The position numbers and the translations under genes are program-made. From NCBI RefSeq assembly GCF_036324505.1, contig NC_086362.1:6197043-6261042 (forward strand): DNA of 64,000 bases, read 5' to 3'. Shown here piece after piece: positions 1 to 11,539 of this stretch; positions within the stretch are counted from its first letter, which is position 1, and every line of letters starts with the position of its first letter. Source of the stretch: Eleginops maclovinus (lineage: Eukaryota > Chordata > Actinopteri > Perciformes > Eleginopidae). A model generated the notes under the pieces. The model worked only from the letters and a program-made list of their open reading frames with translations. It searched no databases and had not been told where the DNA came from.

Positions 1-69
1 GTGCAGAAAATGTTATTGAAAATGCTTTAAAAACTTGTTAGAGAGAAACATTGTGTTGTGTTTACTTAC

Positions 70-248
70 ATATAACTTTGACTGAGTCAGGATTGATGCT
101 CACGTTGAAGGTATTGTTGGGATTCTTCACAGCTTCTACCAAGGTTTGAGCAACTTCATCATTCTGTGGGAGTTCAGCAAAAGGAGTGTTGCTGTTGAAC
201 ACAACTCCCATTTCTGCTTCAGTTCCAGATGCTCTTGCTGCTAAAGGG
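70..248 (-). CDS. Gene A exon 4: C-terminal half of SEA-B
   Basis: A 179-nt exon with donor GTAAGT encodes a segment containing ARASGTEAEMGVVFN and NPNNTFNVSINPDSVKVI. It aligns with 41767-41951 of gene C (RAINTEADVGIEFN ... NPNITLNISID). The pattern of strand, helix with spaced Leu/Ala, then a final strand fits the second half of a SEA domain. It has phase 2 in and phase 1 out. The next exon is outside the window. Confidence 0.8.
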
Positions 249-3200
249 CTGTTTTAGAACATCAAGGGAAAATGAAAAGAGAAAAATGATGATATGAAAG
301 ACTCTGTTGACTTGTGTCGTCTGATTTATATGTGCCACATTAAAGAAGTTCTCATTTTGAGATCCCAAACAGAAAATAAAAATAATCATTGTTGCAGAAT
401 TTCTTTTACCTAAGCTTTTTCAACTTGCAGTGGGAAAATGTGTTTTCAAATTTGGGTTTGTAGATCGCAGCACACTGCAAAAGAAGCAACATTGGAAAAC
501 TTTTGTCACAATATTCTTAAAATACAATTTCAGTGAATCTTAGTAATATTAAGAAAATAAATTCACCGTAGATAGAAGTCGTTTTTCTAAGGCTTTGTAT
601 TGAGGGCTTGTGCTGTCATCAAAAGCATCAACATATGGTTCTCCCAACAAGTCTGCTTGAGCCGCTGTACGTAGGTGCAGCAGATGTAGGACCAGCAGTT
701 GTAGGTGCAGCTGTTGTGGGTGCAGCTGTTGTAGTCACTGCTGTTGTTGGGGGCTTCTTTTGTGGGTGCAGCAGTTGGTCGGAGCAGCAGCAGTTGTAGG
801 TTCAGATGTTGTGGGAGCAGCAGTTGTAGGTGCAGCAGTTGTGGGTTCAGCAGTTGTAGATGCAGCTGTTGTGGGTGCAGCAGTTGTCGAGCAGCAGTTG
901 TAGGTGCAGCTGTTGTGGGTGTAGCAGTTGTGGGTCCTGCAGTTGTGGGTGCAGCAGTTGTGGGTGCTGCTGTTGTGGGTGCAGCAGTTGTTGGTGCAGC
1001 AGTTGTTCGTGCAGCAGTTGTGGGTGCAGCAGTTGTGGGTGATGCTGTTGTGGGTGCAGCAGTTGTGAGTGCAGCAGTTGTGGGTGCAGCAGTTGTGGGT
1101 GCTGCAGTTGTGGGTGTAGCAGTTGTTGGTGCTGCAGTTGTGGGTGCAGCAGTTGTGGGTGCTGCTGTTGTGGGTGCAGCAGTTGTGGGTGCAGCAGTTG
1201 TTGGTGCAGCAGTTGTGGGTAGAGCAGTTGTGGGTGCAGCAGTTGTGGGTGCAGCAGTTGTGGGTGCAGCAGTTGTGGGTGCAGCAGTTGTAGGTGCAGC
1301 TGTTGTAGGTGCAGCAGTTGTTGGTGCAGGCTGTTGTATCTACTGCTGTTGTTGGGGCTTCTGTTGTGGGTGCAGCAGTTGTGGGTGCTGCAGTTGTGGG
1401 TGCAGCAGTTGTTAGTGCTGCAGTTGTGGGTACAGCAGTTGTGGGTGCTGCAGTTGTGGGTGCAGCTGTTGTGGGTGCAGCAGTTAATGGTACAGCAGTT
1501 TGTGGGTGCAGCAGTTGTGGGTGCAGCAGTTGTTGCTGCAGCAGTTGTATGTGCAGCAGTTGTCGGTGCAGCTGTTGTGGGTGCAACTGTTGTAGTCACT
1601 GCTGTTGTTGGGGCTTCTGTTGTGGGTGCAGCAGTTGTCGAGCAGCAGTTGTGGGAGCAGTAGTTGTAGGTGCAGCAGTTGTGGGTGCAGCAGTTGTGGG
1701 AGCAGCAGTTGTGGGCGCAGCAGTTGTTAGGGCTGCAGTTGTCGGTGCAAAAGTTGTGGGCGCAGCAGTTGTGGGTCCTGCAGTTGTGGGTGCAGCAGTT
1801 GTTGGAGCAACAGTTGTAGTGCAGCTGTTGTAGGTGAGCTGTTTTTGGTGCGCTTTTGAGGTGCAGCTGTTGTTGGAGCGCGTTTGGGAGCTATTGGGGG
1901 GGCACTGTTTGGGTGCAGAAAAGTTGGGGACACCGTTGTAGGGGAGCGTTGGGGGGTGCAGCATTTGTAGGTGAACTTTTTTGGGTGAGCTTTTTTGTAG
2001 GTGCAGTTTGGGGTTGGGAGCAGCATTTGGGAGCATAGTTGTAGTGCAGCGTTGTGGGTGCGCTTTGAGGTGCAGCAGTTTGGGGGTGCAGTTTTTGGGG
2101 GAGCAGTAGTTGTAGGTGCAGCATTGGGGCAGCATTTTGTAGATGCAGCTTTGTGGTTGCAAAAGTTGTAGGTAATCTTTTGTTGGTGCAGCTGTTGTGG
2201 GAGCAGAGTTGTAGGGCGCAGTGTAATCAGCGTTGGGGTTTTGCAGAATCTTAGAAAATTGTTTTTGGGCAGCTGTTGTAGGGCAGCTGGTTGGAGCAGC
2301 AGTTGGGGAGCGTATTTTGTGGGTGCAGCGTTGTGGGGGCAGCATTGGGGTGTGGCTGCATTTGGGGGTGCGCATTTTTGGAGAACAGTTTAGGTGCAGC
2401 TGGGGTTTGAGCAGCAGTTGTGGGAGCTTTGTTGTAGGTGCAGCTGTTTGGGGTTTGGGGCAGCAGTTGTGTATGTGCATTTTTGGGGTGCACAGTTTTT
2501 GGAGAAACGTTTGTAGTTAAAGCTGTTGGGGTGATGTTGTTGGGCAGCTTTTGATGCGCTGTTTTGGGAGCAGTTGTGGGGCATAGTTGAGGTGCGGGCG
2601 TTTTGGGGTGCAGCAGTTTGGGAGCAGCAGTTTTGGGTGCACTGTTGTGGGGCGAGTTGGGGTTTTGAGAAGTTGTAGGTGAACTGTTGGGGTCAGCTGT
2701 TGTGGGTGCACGTTTTGGAGCAGCATTGTGGGACGTAGTTGTGGGTGCTGCTGTTGTGGGTTGCAGCAGTTGTGGGTGCTGCTGTTGTGGGTTCAGCAGT
2801 TGTGTGGTGCTGCAGTTGTGGGTGCAGCAGTTGTTGGAGCAACAGTTGTAGGTGCAGCTGTTGTAGGTGCAGCTGTTGTTGGTGCAGCTGTTGTAGGTGC
2901 AGCTGTTGTTGGAGCAGCAGTTGTGGGAGCAGTAGTTGTAGGTGCAGCTGTTGTTGGTGCAGCAGATGTGGGAGCAGCAGTTGTGGGCGCAGCAGTTGTT
3001 AGGGCTTCAGTTGTCGGTGCAACAGTTGTGGGCGCAGCAGTTGTGGGTCCTGCAGTTGTGGGTGCAGCAGTTGTGGGTGCAGCAGTTGTTAGGGCTGCAG
3101 TTGTGGTGCAGCAGTTGTGGGTGCAGCAGTTGTAGGTGCAACAGTTGTGGGCGCAGCAGTTTGTGGGTCCTACAGTTGTGGGTGCAGCAGTTGTGGGTGC

Positions 3201-6200
3201 AGCAGTTGTTAGGGCTGCAGTTGTGGGTGCAACAGTTGTGGGTGCAGCTGTTGTGGGTGCAGCAGTTGTTAGGGCTGCAGTTGTCGGTGCAGCAGTTGTG
3301 GGTGCAGCTGTTGTAGGTGCAGCTGTTGTCGGTGCAGCAGTTGTGGGTTCAGCTGTTGTAGGTGCAGCTGTTGTTTGTGGAGCAGTTGTGGGTGCTGCAG
3401 TTGTGGGTGAAGCAGTTGTTGGTGCTGCAGTTGTGGGTGCAGCAGTTGTGGGTGTTGCAGTTGTGGGTGCAGCAGTTGTTGGGGCTGCAGTTGTGGGTGC
3501 AGCAGTTGTGGGTGCCGCAGTTGTGGGTGCCGCAGTTGTGGGTGCAGCAGTTGTGGGTGCAGCAGTTGTGGGTGCAGCAGTTGTGGGTGCTGCTGTTGTG
3601 GTTGCAGCTGTTGTGGGTGCTGCTGTTGTGGGTGCAGCAGTTGTGGGTGCTGCAGTTGTGGGTGCAGCAGTTGTAGGTGCAGCTGTTGTGGGTGCAGCAG
3701 TTGTAGGTGAATCTGTTGTTGGTGCAGCTGTTGTAGGTGCAGCTGTGGTTGGAGCAGCAGTTGTGGGAGCAGCAGTTGTGGGTGCAGCAGTTGTGGGTGC
3801 AGCAGTTGTGGGTGCTGCTGTTGTGGTTGCAGCTGTTGTGGGTGCTGCTGTTGTGGGTGCAGCAGTTGTGGGTGCTGCAGTTGTGGGTGCAGCAGTTGTA
3901 GGTGCAGCTGTTGTGGGTGCAGCAGTTGTAGGTGGAATCTGTTGTTGGTGCAGCTGTTGTAGGTGCAGCTGTGGTTGGAGCAGCAGTTGTGGGAGCAGCA
4001 GTTGTAGGTGCAGCTGTTGTGGGTGCAGCAGTTGTGTGTTCTGCAGTTGTGGGTGCAGCAGTTGTTGGAGCAACAGTTGTAGGTGCAGCTGTTGTAGGTG
4101 CAGCTGTTGTTGGTGCAGCTGTTGTAGGTGCAGCTGTTGTTGGAGCAGCAGTTGTGGGAGCAGTAGTTGTAGGTGCAGCTGTTGTGGGTGCAGCAGTTGT
4201 GGGAGCAGCAGTTGTAGGTGCAGCTGTTGTGGGTGCAGCAGTTGTAGGTGAATCTGTTGTTGGTGCAGCTGTTGTTGGTGCAGCTGTGGTTGGAGCAGCA
4301 GTTGTGGGAGCAGTAGTTGTAGGTGCAGCTGTTTTGGGTGCAGCAGTTGTAGGTGCAGCAGTTGTAGGTGCAGCAGTTGTGGGTGCAGCTGTTGTGGGAG
4401 CAGTAGTTGTAGGTGCAGCAGTTGTGGGAGCAGCAGTTGTAGATGCAGCTGTTGTGGTTGCAGAAGTTGTAGGTGAATCTGTTGTTGGTGCAGCTGTTGT
4501 GGGAGCAGTAGTTGTAGGTGCAGCAGTTGTGGGAAGAGCAGTTGTAGATGCAGCTGTTGTGGTTGCAGAAGTTGTAGGTGAATCTGTTGTTGGTGCAGCT
4601 GTTGTAGGTGCAGCTGTGGTTGGAGCAGCAGTTGTGGGAGCAGTAGTTGTAGGTGCAGCTGTTGTGGGTGCAGCAGTTGTGTGTGCTGCAGTTGTGGGTG
4701 CAGCAGTTGTTGGAGCAACAGTTGTAGGTGCAGCTGTTGTGGGTGCAGCAGTTGTGGTTGCAGAAGTTGTAGGTGAATCTGTTGTTGGTGCAGCTGTTGT
4801 AGGTGCAGCTGTTGTTGGAGCAGCAGTTGTGGGAGCAGTAGTTGTGGGTGCTGCTGTTGTGGTTGCAGCAGTTGTGGGTGCTGCTGTTGTGGGTTCAGCA
4901 GTTGTGTGTGCTGCAGTTGTGGGTGCAGCAGTTGTTGGAGCAACAGTTGTAGGTGCAGCTGTTGTAGGTGCAGCTGTTGTTGGTGCAGCTGTTGTAGGTG
5001 CAGCTGTTGTTGGAGCAGCAGTTGTGGGAGCAGCAGTTGTGGGAGAAGTAGTTGTAGGTGCAGCAGTTGTGGGTGCAGCAGTTGTAGGTGCAGCAGTTGT
5101 GGGCGCAGCAGTTGTTAGGGCTGCAGTTGTGGGTGCAACAGTTGTGGGTGCAGCTGTTGTGGGTGCAGCAGTTGTTGGGGTTGCAGTTGTCGGTGCAGCA
5201 GTTGTGGGTGCTGTTGTTGTGGGTGCAGCAGTTGTTAGGGCTGCAGTTGTCGGTGCAGCAGTTGTGGGTGCAGCAGTTGTAGGTGCAACAGTTGTGGGCG
5301 CAGCAGTTGTGGGTCCTACAGTTGTGGGTGCAGCAGTTGTGGGTGCAGCAGTTGTGGTTGCAGCAGTTGTTAGGGCTGCAGTTGTGGGTGCAACAGTTGT
5401 GGGTGCAGCTGTTGTGGGTGCAGCAGTTGTTAGGGCTGCAGTTGTCGGTGCAGCAGTTGTGGGTGCAGCTGTTGTAGGTGCAGCTGTTGTCGGTGCAGCA
5501 GTTGTGGGTTCAGCTGTTGTAGGTGCAGCTGTTGTTTGTGGAGCAGTTGTGGGTGCTGCAGTTGTGGGTGCAGCAGTTGTTGGTGCTGCAGTTGTGGGTG
5601 CAGCAGTTGTGGGTGTTGCAGTTGTGGGTGCAGCAGTTGTTGGGGCTGCAGTTGTGGGTGCGGCAGTTGTGGGTGCGGCAGTTGTGGGTGCGGCAGTTGT
5701 GGGTGCAGCAGTTGTGGGTGCAGCAGTTGTGGGTGCAGCAGTTGTGGGTGCTGCTGTTGTGGTTGCAGCTGTTGTGGGTGCTGCTGTTGTGGGTGCAGCA
5801 GTTGTGGGTGCAGCAGTTGTTGGGGCTGCAGTTGTGGGTGCTGCAGTTGTGGGTGCTGCAGTCATGGGTGCCGCAGTAGTTGTGGGTGCAGCAGTTGTGG
5901 GCGCAGCAGTTGTAGGTGCAGCTGTTGTGGGTGCAGCAGTTGTAGGTGAATCTGTTGTTGGTGCAGCTGTTGTATGTGCAGCTGTGGTTGGAGCAGCATT
6001 TGTGGGAGCAGTAGTTGAAGGTGCAGCTGTTGTGGGTGCAGCAGTTGTGTGTGCTGCAGTTGTGGGTGCAGCAGTTGTTGGAGCAACAGTTGTAGGTGCA
6101 GCTGTTGTAGGTGCAGCTGTTGTTGGTGCAGCTGTTGTAGGTGCAGCTGTTGTTGGAGCAGCAGTTGTGAGAGCAGTAGTTGTAGGTGCAGCTGTTGTGG

Positions 6201-9200
6201 GTGCAGCAGTTGTGGGAGCAGCAGTTGTAGGTGCAGCTGTTGTGGGTGCAGCAGTTGTAGGTGAATCTGTTGTTGGTGCAGCTGTTGTAGGTGCAGCTGT
6301 GGTTGGAGCAGCAGTTGTGGGAGCAGTAGTTGTAGGTGCAGCTGTTGTGGGGGCAGCAGTTGTAGGTGCAGCAGTTGTGGGTGCAGCAGTTGTAGGAGCA
6401 GCTGTTGTGGGTGCAGCAGTTGTAGGTGCAACAGTTGTGGGCGCAGCAGTTGTGGGTCCTGCAGTTGTGGGTGCAGCAGTTGTGGGTGCAGCAGTTGTAT
6501 GTGCAGCAGTTGTGGGCGCAGCAGTTGTTAGGGCTGCAGTTGTCGGTGCAACAGTTGTGGGTGCAGCTGTTGTGGATGCAGCAGTTGTTGGGGCTGCAGT
6601 TGTCGGTGCAGCAGTTGGGTGCTGCTGTTGTGGGTGCAGCAGTTGTTAGGGCAGCTGTTGTCGTTGCAGCAGTTGTGGGTGCAGCTGTTGTAGGTGCAGC
6701 TGTTGTTTGTGGAACAGTTGTGGGTGCTGCAGTTGTGGGTGCAGCAGTTGTTGGTGCTGCAGTTGTGTGTTCAGCAGTTGTGGGCTCTGCAGTTGTGGGT
6801 GCAGCAGTTGTTGGGGCTGCAGTTGTGGGTGCAGCAGTTGTGGGTGCCGCAGTTGTGGGTGCCGCAGTTGTGGGTGCAGCAGTTGTGGGTGCAGCAGTTG
6901 TGGGTGCAGCAGTTGTGGGTACTGCTGTTGTGGTTGCAGCAGTTGTGGGTGCTGCTGTTGTGGGTGAAGCAGTTGTGGGTGCTGCAGTTGTGGGTGCAGC
7001 AGTTGTTGGGGCTGCAGTTGTGGGTGTTGCAGTTGTGGGTGCCGCAGTAGTTGTGGGTGCAGCAGTTGTGGGTGCAGCAGTTGTAGGTGCAGCTGTTGTT
7101 GGTGAATCTGTTGTTGGTGCAGCTGTTGTAGGTGCAGCTGTGGTTGGAGCAGCAGTTGTGGGAGCAATAGTTGTAGGTAAAGCTGTTGTGGGTGCAGCTG
7201 TTGTGGGAGCAGTAGTTGTAGGTGCAGCAGTTGTGGGTGCAGCTGTTGTGGGAGCAGTAGTTGTAGGTGCAGCTGTTGTGGGTGCAGCAGTTGTTGGTGC
7301 AGCAGTTGTAGGTGCAGCTGTTGTTGGAGCAGCAGTTGTGGGAGCAGCAGTTGTGGGTGCAGCTGTTGTGGGAGCAGCAGTTGTAGGTGCAGCTGTTGTG
7401 GGTGCAGCAGTTGTATGTGCAGCAGTTGTCGGTGCAGCAGTTGTAGGTGCAGCTGTTGTAGTCACTGCTGTTGTTGGGGCTTCTGTTGTGTGTTCAGCAG
7501 TTGTGGGCTCTGCAGTTGTGGGTGCAGCAGTTGTTGGGGCTGCAGTTGTGGGTGCAGCAGTTGTGGGTGCCGCAGTTGTGGGTGCCGCAGTTGTGGGTGC
7601 AGCAGTTGTGGGTGCAGCAGTTGTTGGTGCTGCAGTTGTGTGTTCAGCAGTTGTGGGCTCTGCAGTTGTGGGTGCAGCAGTTGTTGGGGCTGCAGTTGTG
7701 GGTGCAGCAGTTGTGGGTGCCACAGTTGTGGGTGCCGCAGTTGTGGGTGCAGCAGTTGTGGGTGCAGCAGTTGTGGGTGCAGCAGTTGTGGGTACTGCTG
7801 TTGTGGTTGCAGCAGTTGTGGGTGCTGCTGTTGTGGGTGAAGCAGTTGTGGGTGCTGCAGTTGTGGGTGCAGCAGTTGTTGGGGCTGCAGTTGTGGGTGT
7901 TGCAGTTGTGGGTGCCGCAGTAGTTGTGGGTGCAGCAGTTGTGGGTGCAGCAGTTGTAGGTGCAGCTGTTGTTGGTGAATCTGTTGTTGGTGCAGCTGTT
8001 GTAGGTGCAGCTGTGGTTGGAGCAGCAGTTGTGGGAGCAATAGTTGTAGGTAAAGCTGTTGTGGGTGCAGCTGTTGTGGGAGCAGTAGTTGTAGGTGCAG
8101 CAGTTGTGGGTGCAGCTGTTGTGGGAGCAGTAGTTGTAGGTGCAGCTGTTGTTGGTGCAGCAGTTGTAGGTGCAGCTGTTGTTGGAGCAACAGTTGTGGG
8201 AGCAGCAGTTGTGGGTGCAGCTGTTGTGGGAGCAGCAGTTGTAGGTGCAGCTGTTGTGGGTGCAGCAGTTGTATGTGCAGCAGTTGTCGGTGCAGCAGTT
8301 GTAGGTGCAGCTGTTGTCGGAGCAGCAGTTGTAGGTGCAGCTGTTGTGGGTGCAGCAGTTATGGGTGCAGCTGTTGAGGGTGCAGTTGTTGTTGGAGCAG
8401 CAGTTGTTGGAGCAACAGTTGTAGGTGCAGCTGTTGTTGGAGCAGCAGTTGTGGGGGCAGCAGTTGTGGGAGCAGCAGTTGTAGGTGCAGCTGTTGTGGG
8501 TGCAGCAGTTGTTGGTGCAGCAGTTGTAGGTGCAGCTGTTGTTGGAGCAGCAGTTGTGGGAGCAGCAGTTGTGGGTGCAGCTGTTGTGGGAGCAGCAGTT
8601 GTAGGTGCAGCTGTTGTGGGTGCAGCAGTTGTATGTGCAGCAGTTGTCGGTGCAGCAGTTGTAGGTGCAGCTGTTGTAGTCACTGCTGTTGTTGGGGCTT
8701 CTGTTGTGGGTGCAGCAGTTGTCGGAGCTGCAGTTGTATGTGCAGCTGTTGTGGGAGCAGCAGTTGTAGGTGCAGCTGTTGTGGGTGCAGCAGTTGTAGG
8801 TGCTGCTGTTGTGGGTGCAGTTGTTGTTGGAGAAGCAGTTGTGGGTGCAACTGTTGTGGGAGCAGCAGTTGTAGGTGCAGCTGTTGTGGGTGCAGTTGTT
8901 GTGGGAGCAGCAGTTGTAGGTGCAGCTGTTGTGGGTGCTGCAGTTGTGGGAGCAGCAGTTGCGGATGCAGGAGTTGTCGTTGATGCAACTGTTACAAAAA
9001 CGATATTGGTTAGAGCTCCACAAATATCTTTAGTGGAAATAGTAGGAAAACATTCAATGGCACATTGAGTTGGGACACATTATCTGAAAGTTAGGAACCT
9101 AACCATTACTTTAATGTTAAGTAATCCGAATGCCACATTTGTCTATTTACAAATCTCTAAGAAAAGGTTCCATCGTTAAGCTTCTTTTCAAATTTGAATT

Positions 9201-9839
9201 CAATTGTCATAGTGGGTTACATTCTGTGCTTCTTAGTAAGACTATTTCCTGTATCCTGATTAGGAAGCTCAATTTTCAGAAAAAAGCAACGTTAAAATCG
9301 GCAATTTTTTCAAATGTATATTGCATGTGAAAAAAAAGATTACCGCCAAAACTGCATGAAGTAAAAATGAAGCACTAGGTTGACATTCCTGTTAATTGGA
9401 GACTCATAGTGTCCCCTAGATTTAATGTTCAGATATGTGGAGTTGAGAGATCAAGGGAACCCTGTCAGTATGACAAAGGCAGGTTTTTCTTTGCCAAAGT
9501 TTTCCCCTTTTTTTGCAACTTTATTTAACCATAACTCTAACAATCTACCAAGAGCCCGCTACGGCCCCTTAAAGGCAGTACCATTGCTGACGAAACTGAT
9601 TGTTTTTAGAGGTGGTAAGAAGTGATACTAGATTCTGTTACTTTGTTTTTGACATGTTTTATCAGTTACAAGAACTCCACCGTAACTTCATGTTGTGTTG
9701 TTTCCTGCTTCCTTTTCCACTCTTTAAAAACAAAAGTTAAATAGAAAGCTTACATAGCAATCGGTTTATCATCACACAGCTTACCTATTAAAATCAGGGA
9801 AATTGATATGATCCGTCTGACATCCATCCTCTTTTCCAT
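70..9839 (-). CDS. Gene A: SEA-domain mucin-like protein, 5' part (3' end outside window)
   Basis: Four coding exons are visible on the minus strand: 9785-9839 (signal peptide), 567-8988 (Thr/Ala/Pro repeats plus start of a SEA domain), 410-474 and 70-248 (rest of SEA type B). Intron phases are 1, 0 and 2, and the last visible exon ends in phase 1, as in gene C at 39063-50985. Inferred role: a secreted, O-glycosylated surface mucin. The TTAAP pentapeptide array fills most of the protein. The large exon is not open in one frame: indels at about 600-690, 900, 1330, 1640, 1815-2735, 3110, 3930 and 6615 shift it. These may be assembly errors in the repeat or real decay. The C-terminal exons lie left of position 1; gene B suggests they encode a SEA-A domain and a GPI signal. 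The exact family member is not recognised. Confidence 0.8.
410..474 (-). CDS. Gene A exon 3: middle of SEA-B
   Basis: A 65-nt exon between TTTTGCAG and GTAAAAG encodes CAAIYKPKFENTFSHCKLKK and L, then two bases of the next codon. It has the same length and phases (0 in, 2 out) as the 65-nt exon at 42060-42124 of gene C. Confidence 0.75.
567..8988 (-). CDS. Gene A exon 2: giant mucin exon ending in the first part of SEA-B
   Basis: The acceptor is a TGTAACAG at 8996-8989 and the donor is GTGAAT starting at 566. The exon begins with VASTTTPASATAAPTT and then consists of TTAAP pentapeptides. Variants at proline or alanine positions (TTEAP, TTAVT, TTVAP, TTDSP, TTALP) mark sub-blocks. It ends with EPYVDAFDDSTSPQYKALEK and RLLST, matching the start of the SEA-B domain of gene C. 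The repeat frame and the SEA frame differ by a shift at about 650-690, and the stretch 1815-2735 is unreadable, so the coding potential as written is broken. Confidence 0.7.
690..8960 (-). repeat. Gene A 15-bp tandem repeat array (TTAAP)n
   Basis: The plus-strand unit is GGTGCAGCAGTTGTG with G/A/T/C variation at the last base and at scattered sites; on the minus strand it reads Thr-Thr-Ala-Ala-Pro. Larger units exist: about 6760-7170 recurs at about 7490-7990 with the same variant order (TTALP, TTIAP, TTDSP, TTATP, TTASP), and 3360-3720 recurs near 5520-5800. Confidence 0.92.
1815..2735. other. Degraded stretch inside the gene A mucin array
   Basis: The 15-bp rhythm is recognisable, but units gain or lose single bases and G or T runs are lengthened (repeated GGGG and TTTT). 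The sequence on both sides is much cleaner. This looks like uncorrected consensus rather than evolution, because changes are indels in runs rather than substitutions. Confidence 0.65.
9785..9839 (-). CDS. Gene A exon 1: signal peptide
   Basis: Encodes MEKRMDVRRIISISLILI, a basic N-region followed by a hydrophobic core, ending one base into a codon at a GTAAGC donor (9784-9779). Spliced to exon 2 this base completes a Val codon, reading on as VASTTTPASATAAPTT. Gene C shows the same layout (VASVGITS after its signal exon). A second in-frame Met at codon 5 could also serve. An open frame extends upstream, so the start was chosen by position before the hydrophobic core. Confidence 0.72.
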
Positions 9840-10151
9840 TGAATCTTTAAAATCAAGCAGTGCAGATATTAACTCACAAAAGTGGCAGCTCCAAACCCTT
9901 TTCACTGCAGTAACTAGAACTGTTAATACTTTAGAAGTACAAAGTCTGCAAATGACAGTATTTGGTTTTGCAGTCATTAGATACCAACAAATACATACAA
10001 TATGTTTCCACCTCATAATAAATCATGTTCTCAATCCCATATATGTATAGTTCGAAACAACTTTTTCTTCCGTGAAAGTCCTCTGTGTACAGCTTACAAT
10101 TTTATTACTGTGGATTGCTGACAAAATACTTGACACAAACATTGGTCACTT

Positions 10152-10183
<32 letters not shown>

Positions 10184-10203
10184 ATATGTGTGTCAATGAA
10201 AGC

Positions 10204-10330
<127 letters not shown>

Positions 10331-10373
10331 TGACTGTCTTAAGTCTGCATATTAATTTAAAATTGTACTTACC

Positions 10374-10700
10374 AACCATAAAGAGATAAAAGATGAAAAG
10401 TTATAAAATCCCCTTTTCTATCTGAATTCAATGCACCAAACAATTTCAGTGTCTCCTTTAGTCCTTTTCACGTCTGTGATATTGCCAACCTCTCCCCTTT
10501 AGTGACAGTCTTCAGCATCAATGCCTTTATATTGCCACGAAATATAGGCTTATGACGTGGCTCAAAGGTCATACATGTTTTAAATATTTTGCTACACCTT
10601 AGCAAAGAACACATTCCGATATCAGGGTAGAGAATGACAGACGTCAATCTGTCAGTTTGATGGCTCATACTCAACGTATTTCAAATCCCTTTCTCTGCAG
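10374..10700 (-). other. Possible non-coding first exon of gene A (3' border at 10373)
   Basis: On the minus strand a perfect GTAAGT donor starts at 10372, about 530 bases before the gene A start codon. The same donor context (GTAAGTACA) occurs at 52564-52556 and 62508-62500, and DNA upstream of it at 10540-10640 resembles 62650-62750. This suggests a shared 5'-UTR exon. The upstream edge and the promoter were not determined. Confidence 0.35.
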
Positions 10701-10877
10701 AACAGGTTATTTTGGCATTCCACCATGTACATGTTTAAGAAGATTCAATCCGTGTGACAGGGTCCTGACCAACCAATAAATATTGATTTCTAGTAAAGTG
10801 CAAATTGAGCAGGAAGAAATGCAAAAAACAAAAGCAATTGCCTATTCAAACCCATTACACACAATAGTTTATATATA

Positions 10878-11172
10878 CAGCTCCAGAAAAAATTAAGAGA
10901 CCACTCCAAATTTTTCTTCAAACTTTATCTCTAAATGTATGGCAGTCATTCCAGTGTCTGTTGAATTACAACCCAGAGAAAAACTGTCAGTAGTTTATAG
11001 AATACAAAAAAAACAAAAAACTCATATATATAAATATATATAAAAATTAAGATACCACTTCAGCATTATAATTTTCTCTTGTTTTATTATTTATAGACAT
11101 GTGTTTGAGTTTATTTATTTTTTATTGTATTCTATAATATAATATAGTTTTTATCTGTGTTGTAATTCAACA

Positions 11173-11205
<33 letters not shown>

Positions 11206-11372
11206 CATAATTGCTAAGTATAGAAATCGGAATAAAAAAACGAATACATTTTTTCCTGTATTTTTTATATCGATTCTTTCTATCAATATAAAAATGAAAA
11301 TCTATCTTACTGTTCTATTTTAAAGTTTGTATATTCTAGAATATAACTTGAATCTTCCTGATCTGGAGCTGT
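10878..11372. mobile_element. MITE (Tc1-like terminal family), composite or palindromic copy
   Basis: It starts with CAGCTCCAG followed by AAATTAAGAGACCACTCC and ends with the inverse form GATCTGGAGCTG. Two inverted internal halves and (TA)n tracts lie between. The same family recurs at 13377-13590 and about 61998-62216. Confidence 0.7.
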
Positions 11373-11539
11373 TGTATGTAGCTGAATTCTTGCTCTCTTG
11401 CCATGTGGTTTGAGTTTATTCTTCAAACGTTCAGAGCAGAAGGTTGAGGTAGTGCCTGGATCTAAGCATGTGTATGTTTGAATGATTGTGTCACCTTTTA
11501 GAGGACTTTACTTCTACTGGGATGACAGAAAGAACGCCA

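Noticed and set aside
2793..8683. Minus-strand Leu/Gln/His (QLLHP) and Asn/Cys/His (HNCCT) frames as separate genes
   Set aside because: They are the other two frames of the same array, entered only through indels. They may be translated if indels are real, but not as independent genes.
3932..9068. Very long plus-strand frames of Val-Val-Gly-Ala-Ala (about 900 codons each), and similar ones at 15193-19257, 22464-24157 and 47245-50907
   Set aside because: They are the antisense of the TTAAP arrays; the repeat has no stops in any frame. No plus-strand SEA, signal peptide or splice structure supports them, while the minus strand has all three.
9750..10016. 88-codon minus frame as an independent small gene
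   Set aside because: It overlaps the gene A signal exon but reads through its donor and upstream into non-coding DNA. Only the 9785-9839 part fits the spliced model.
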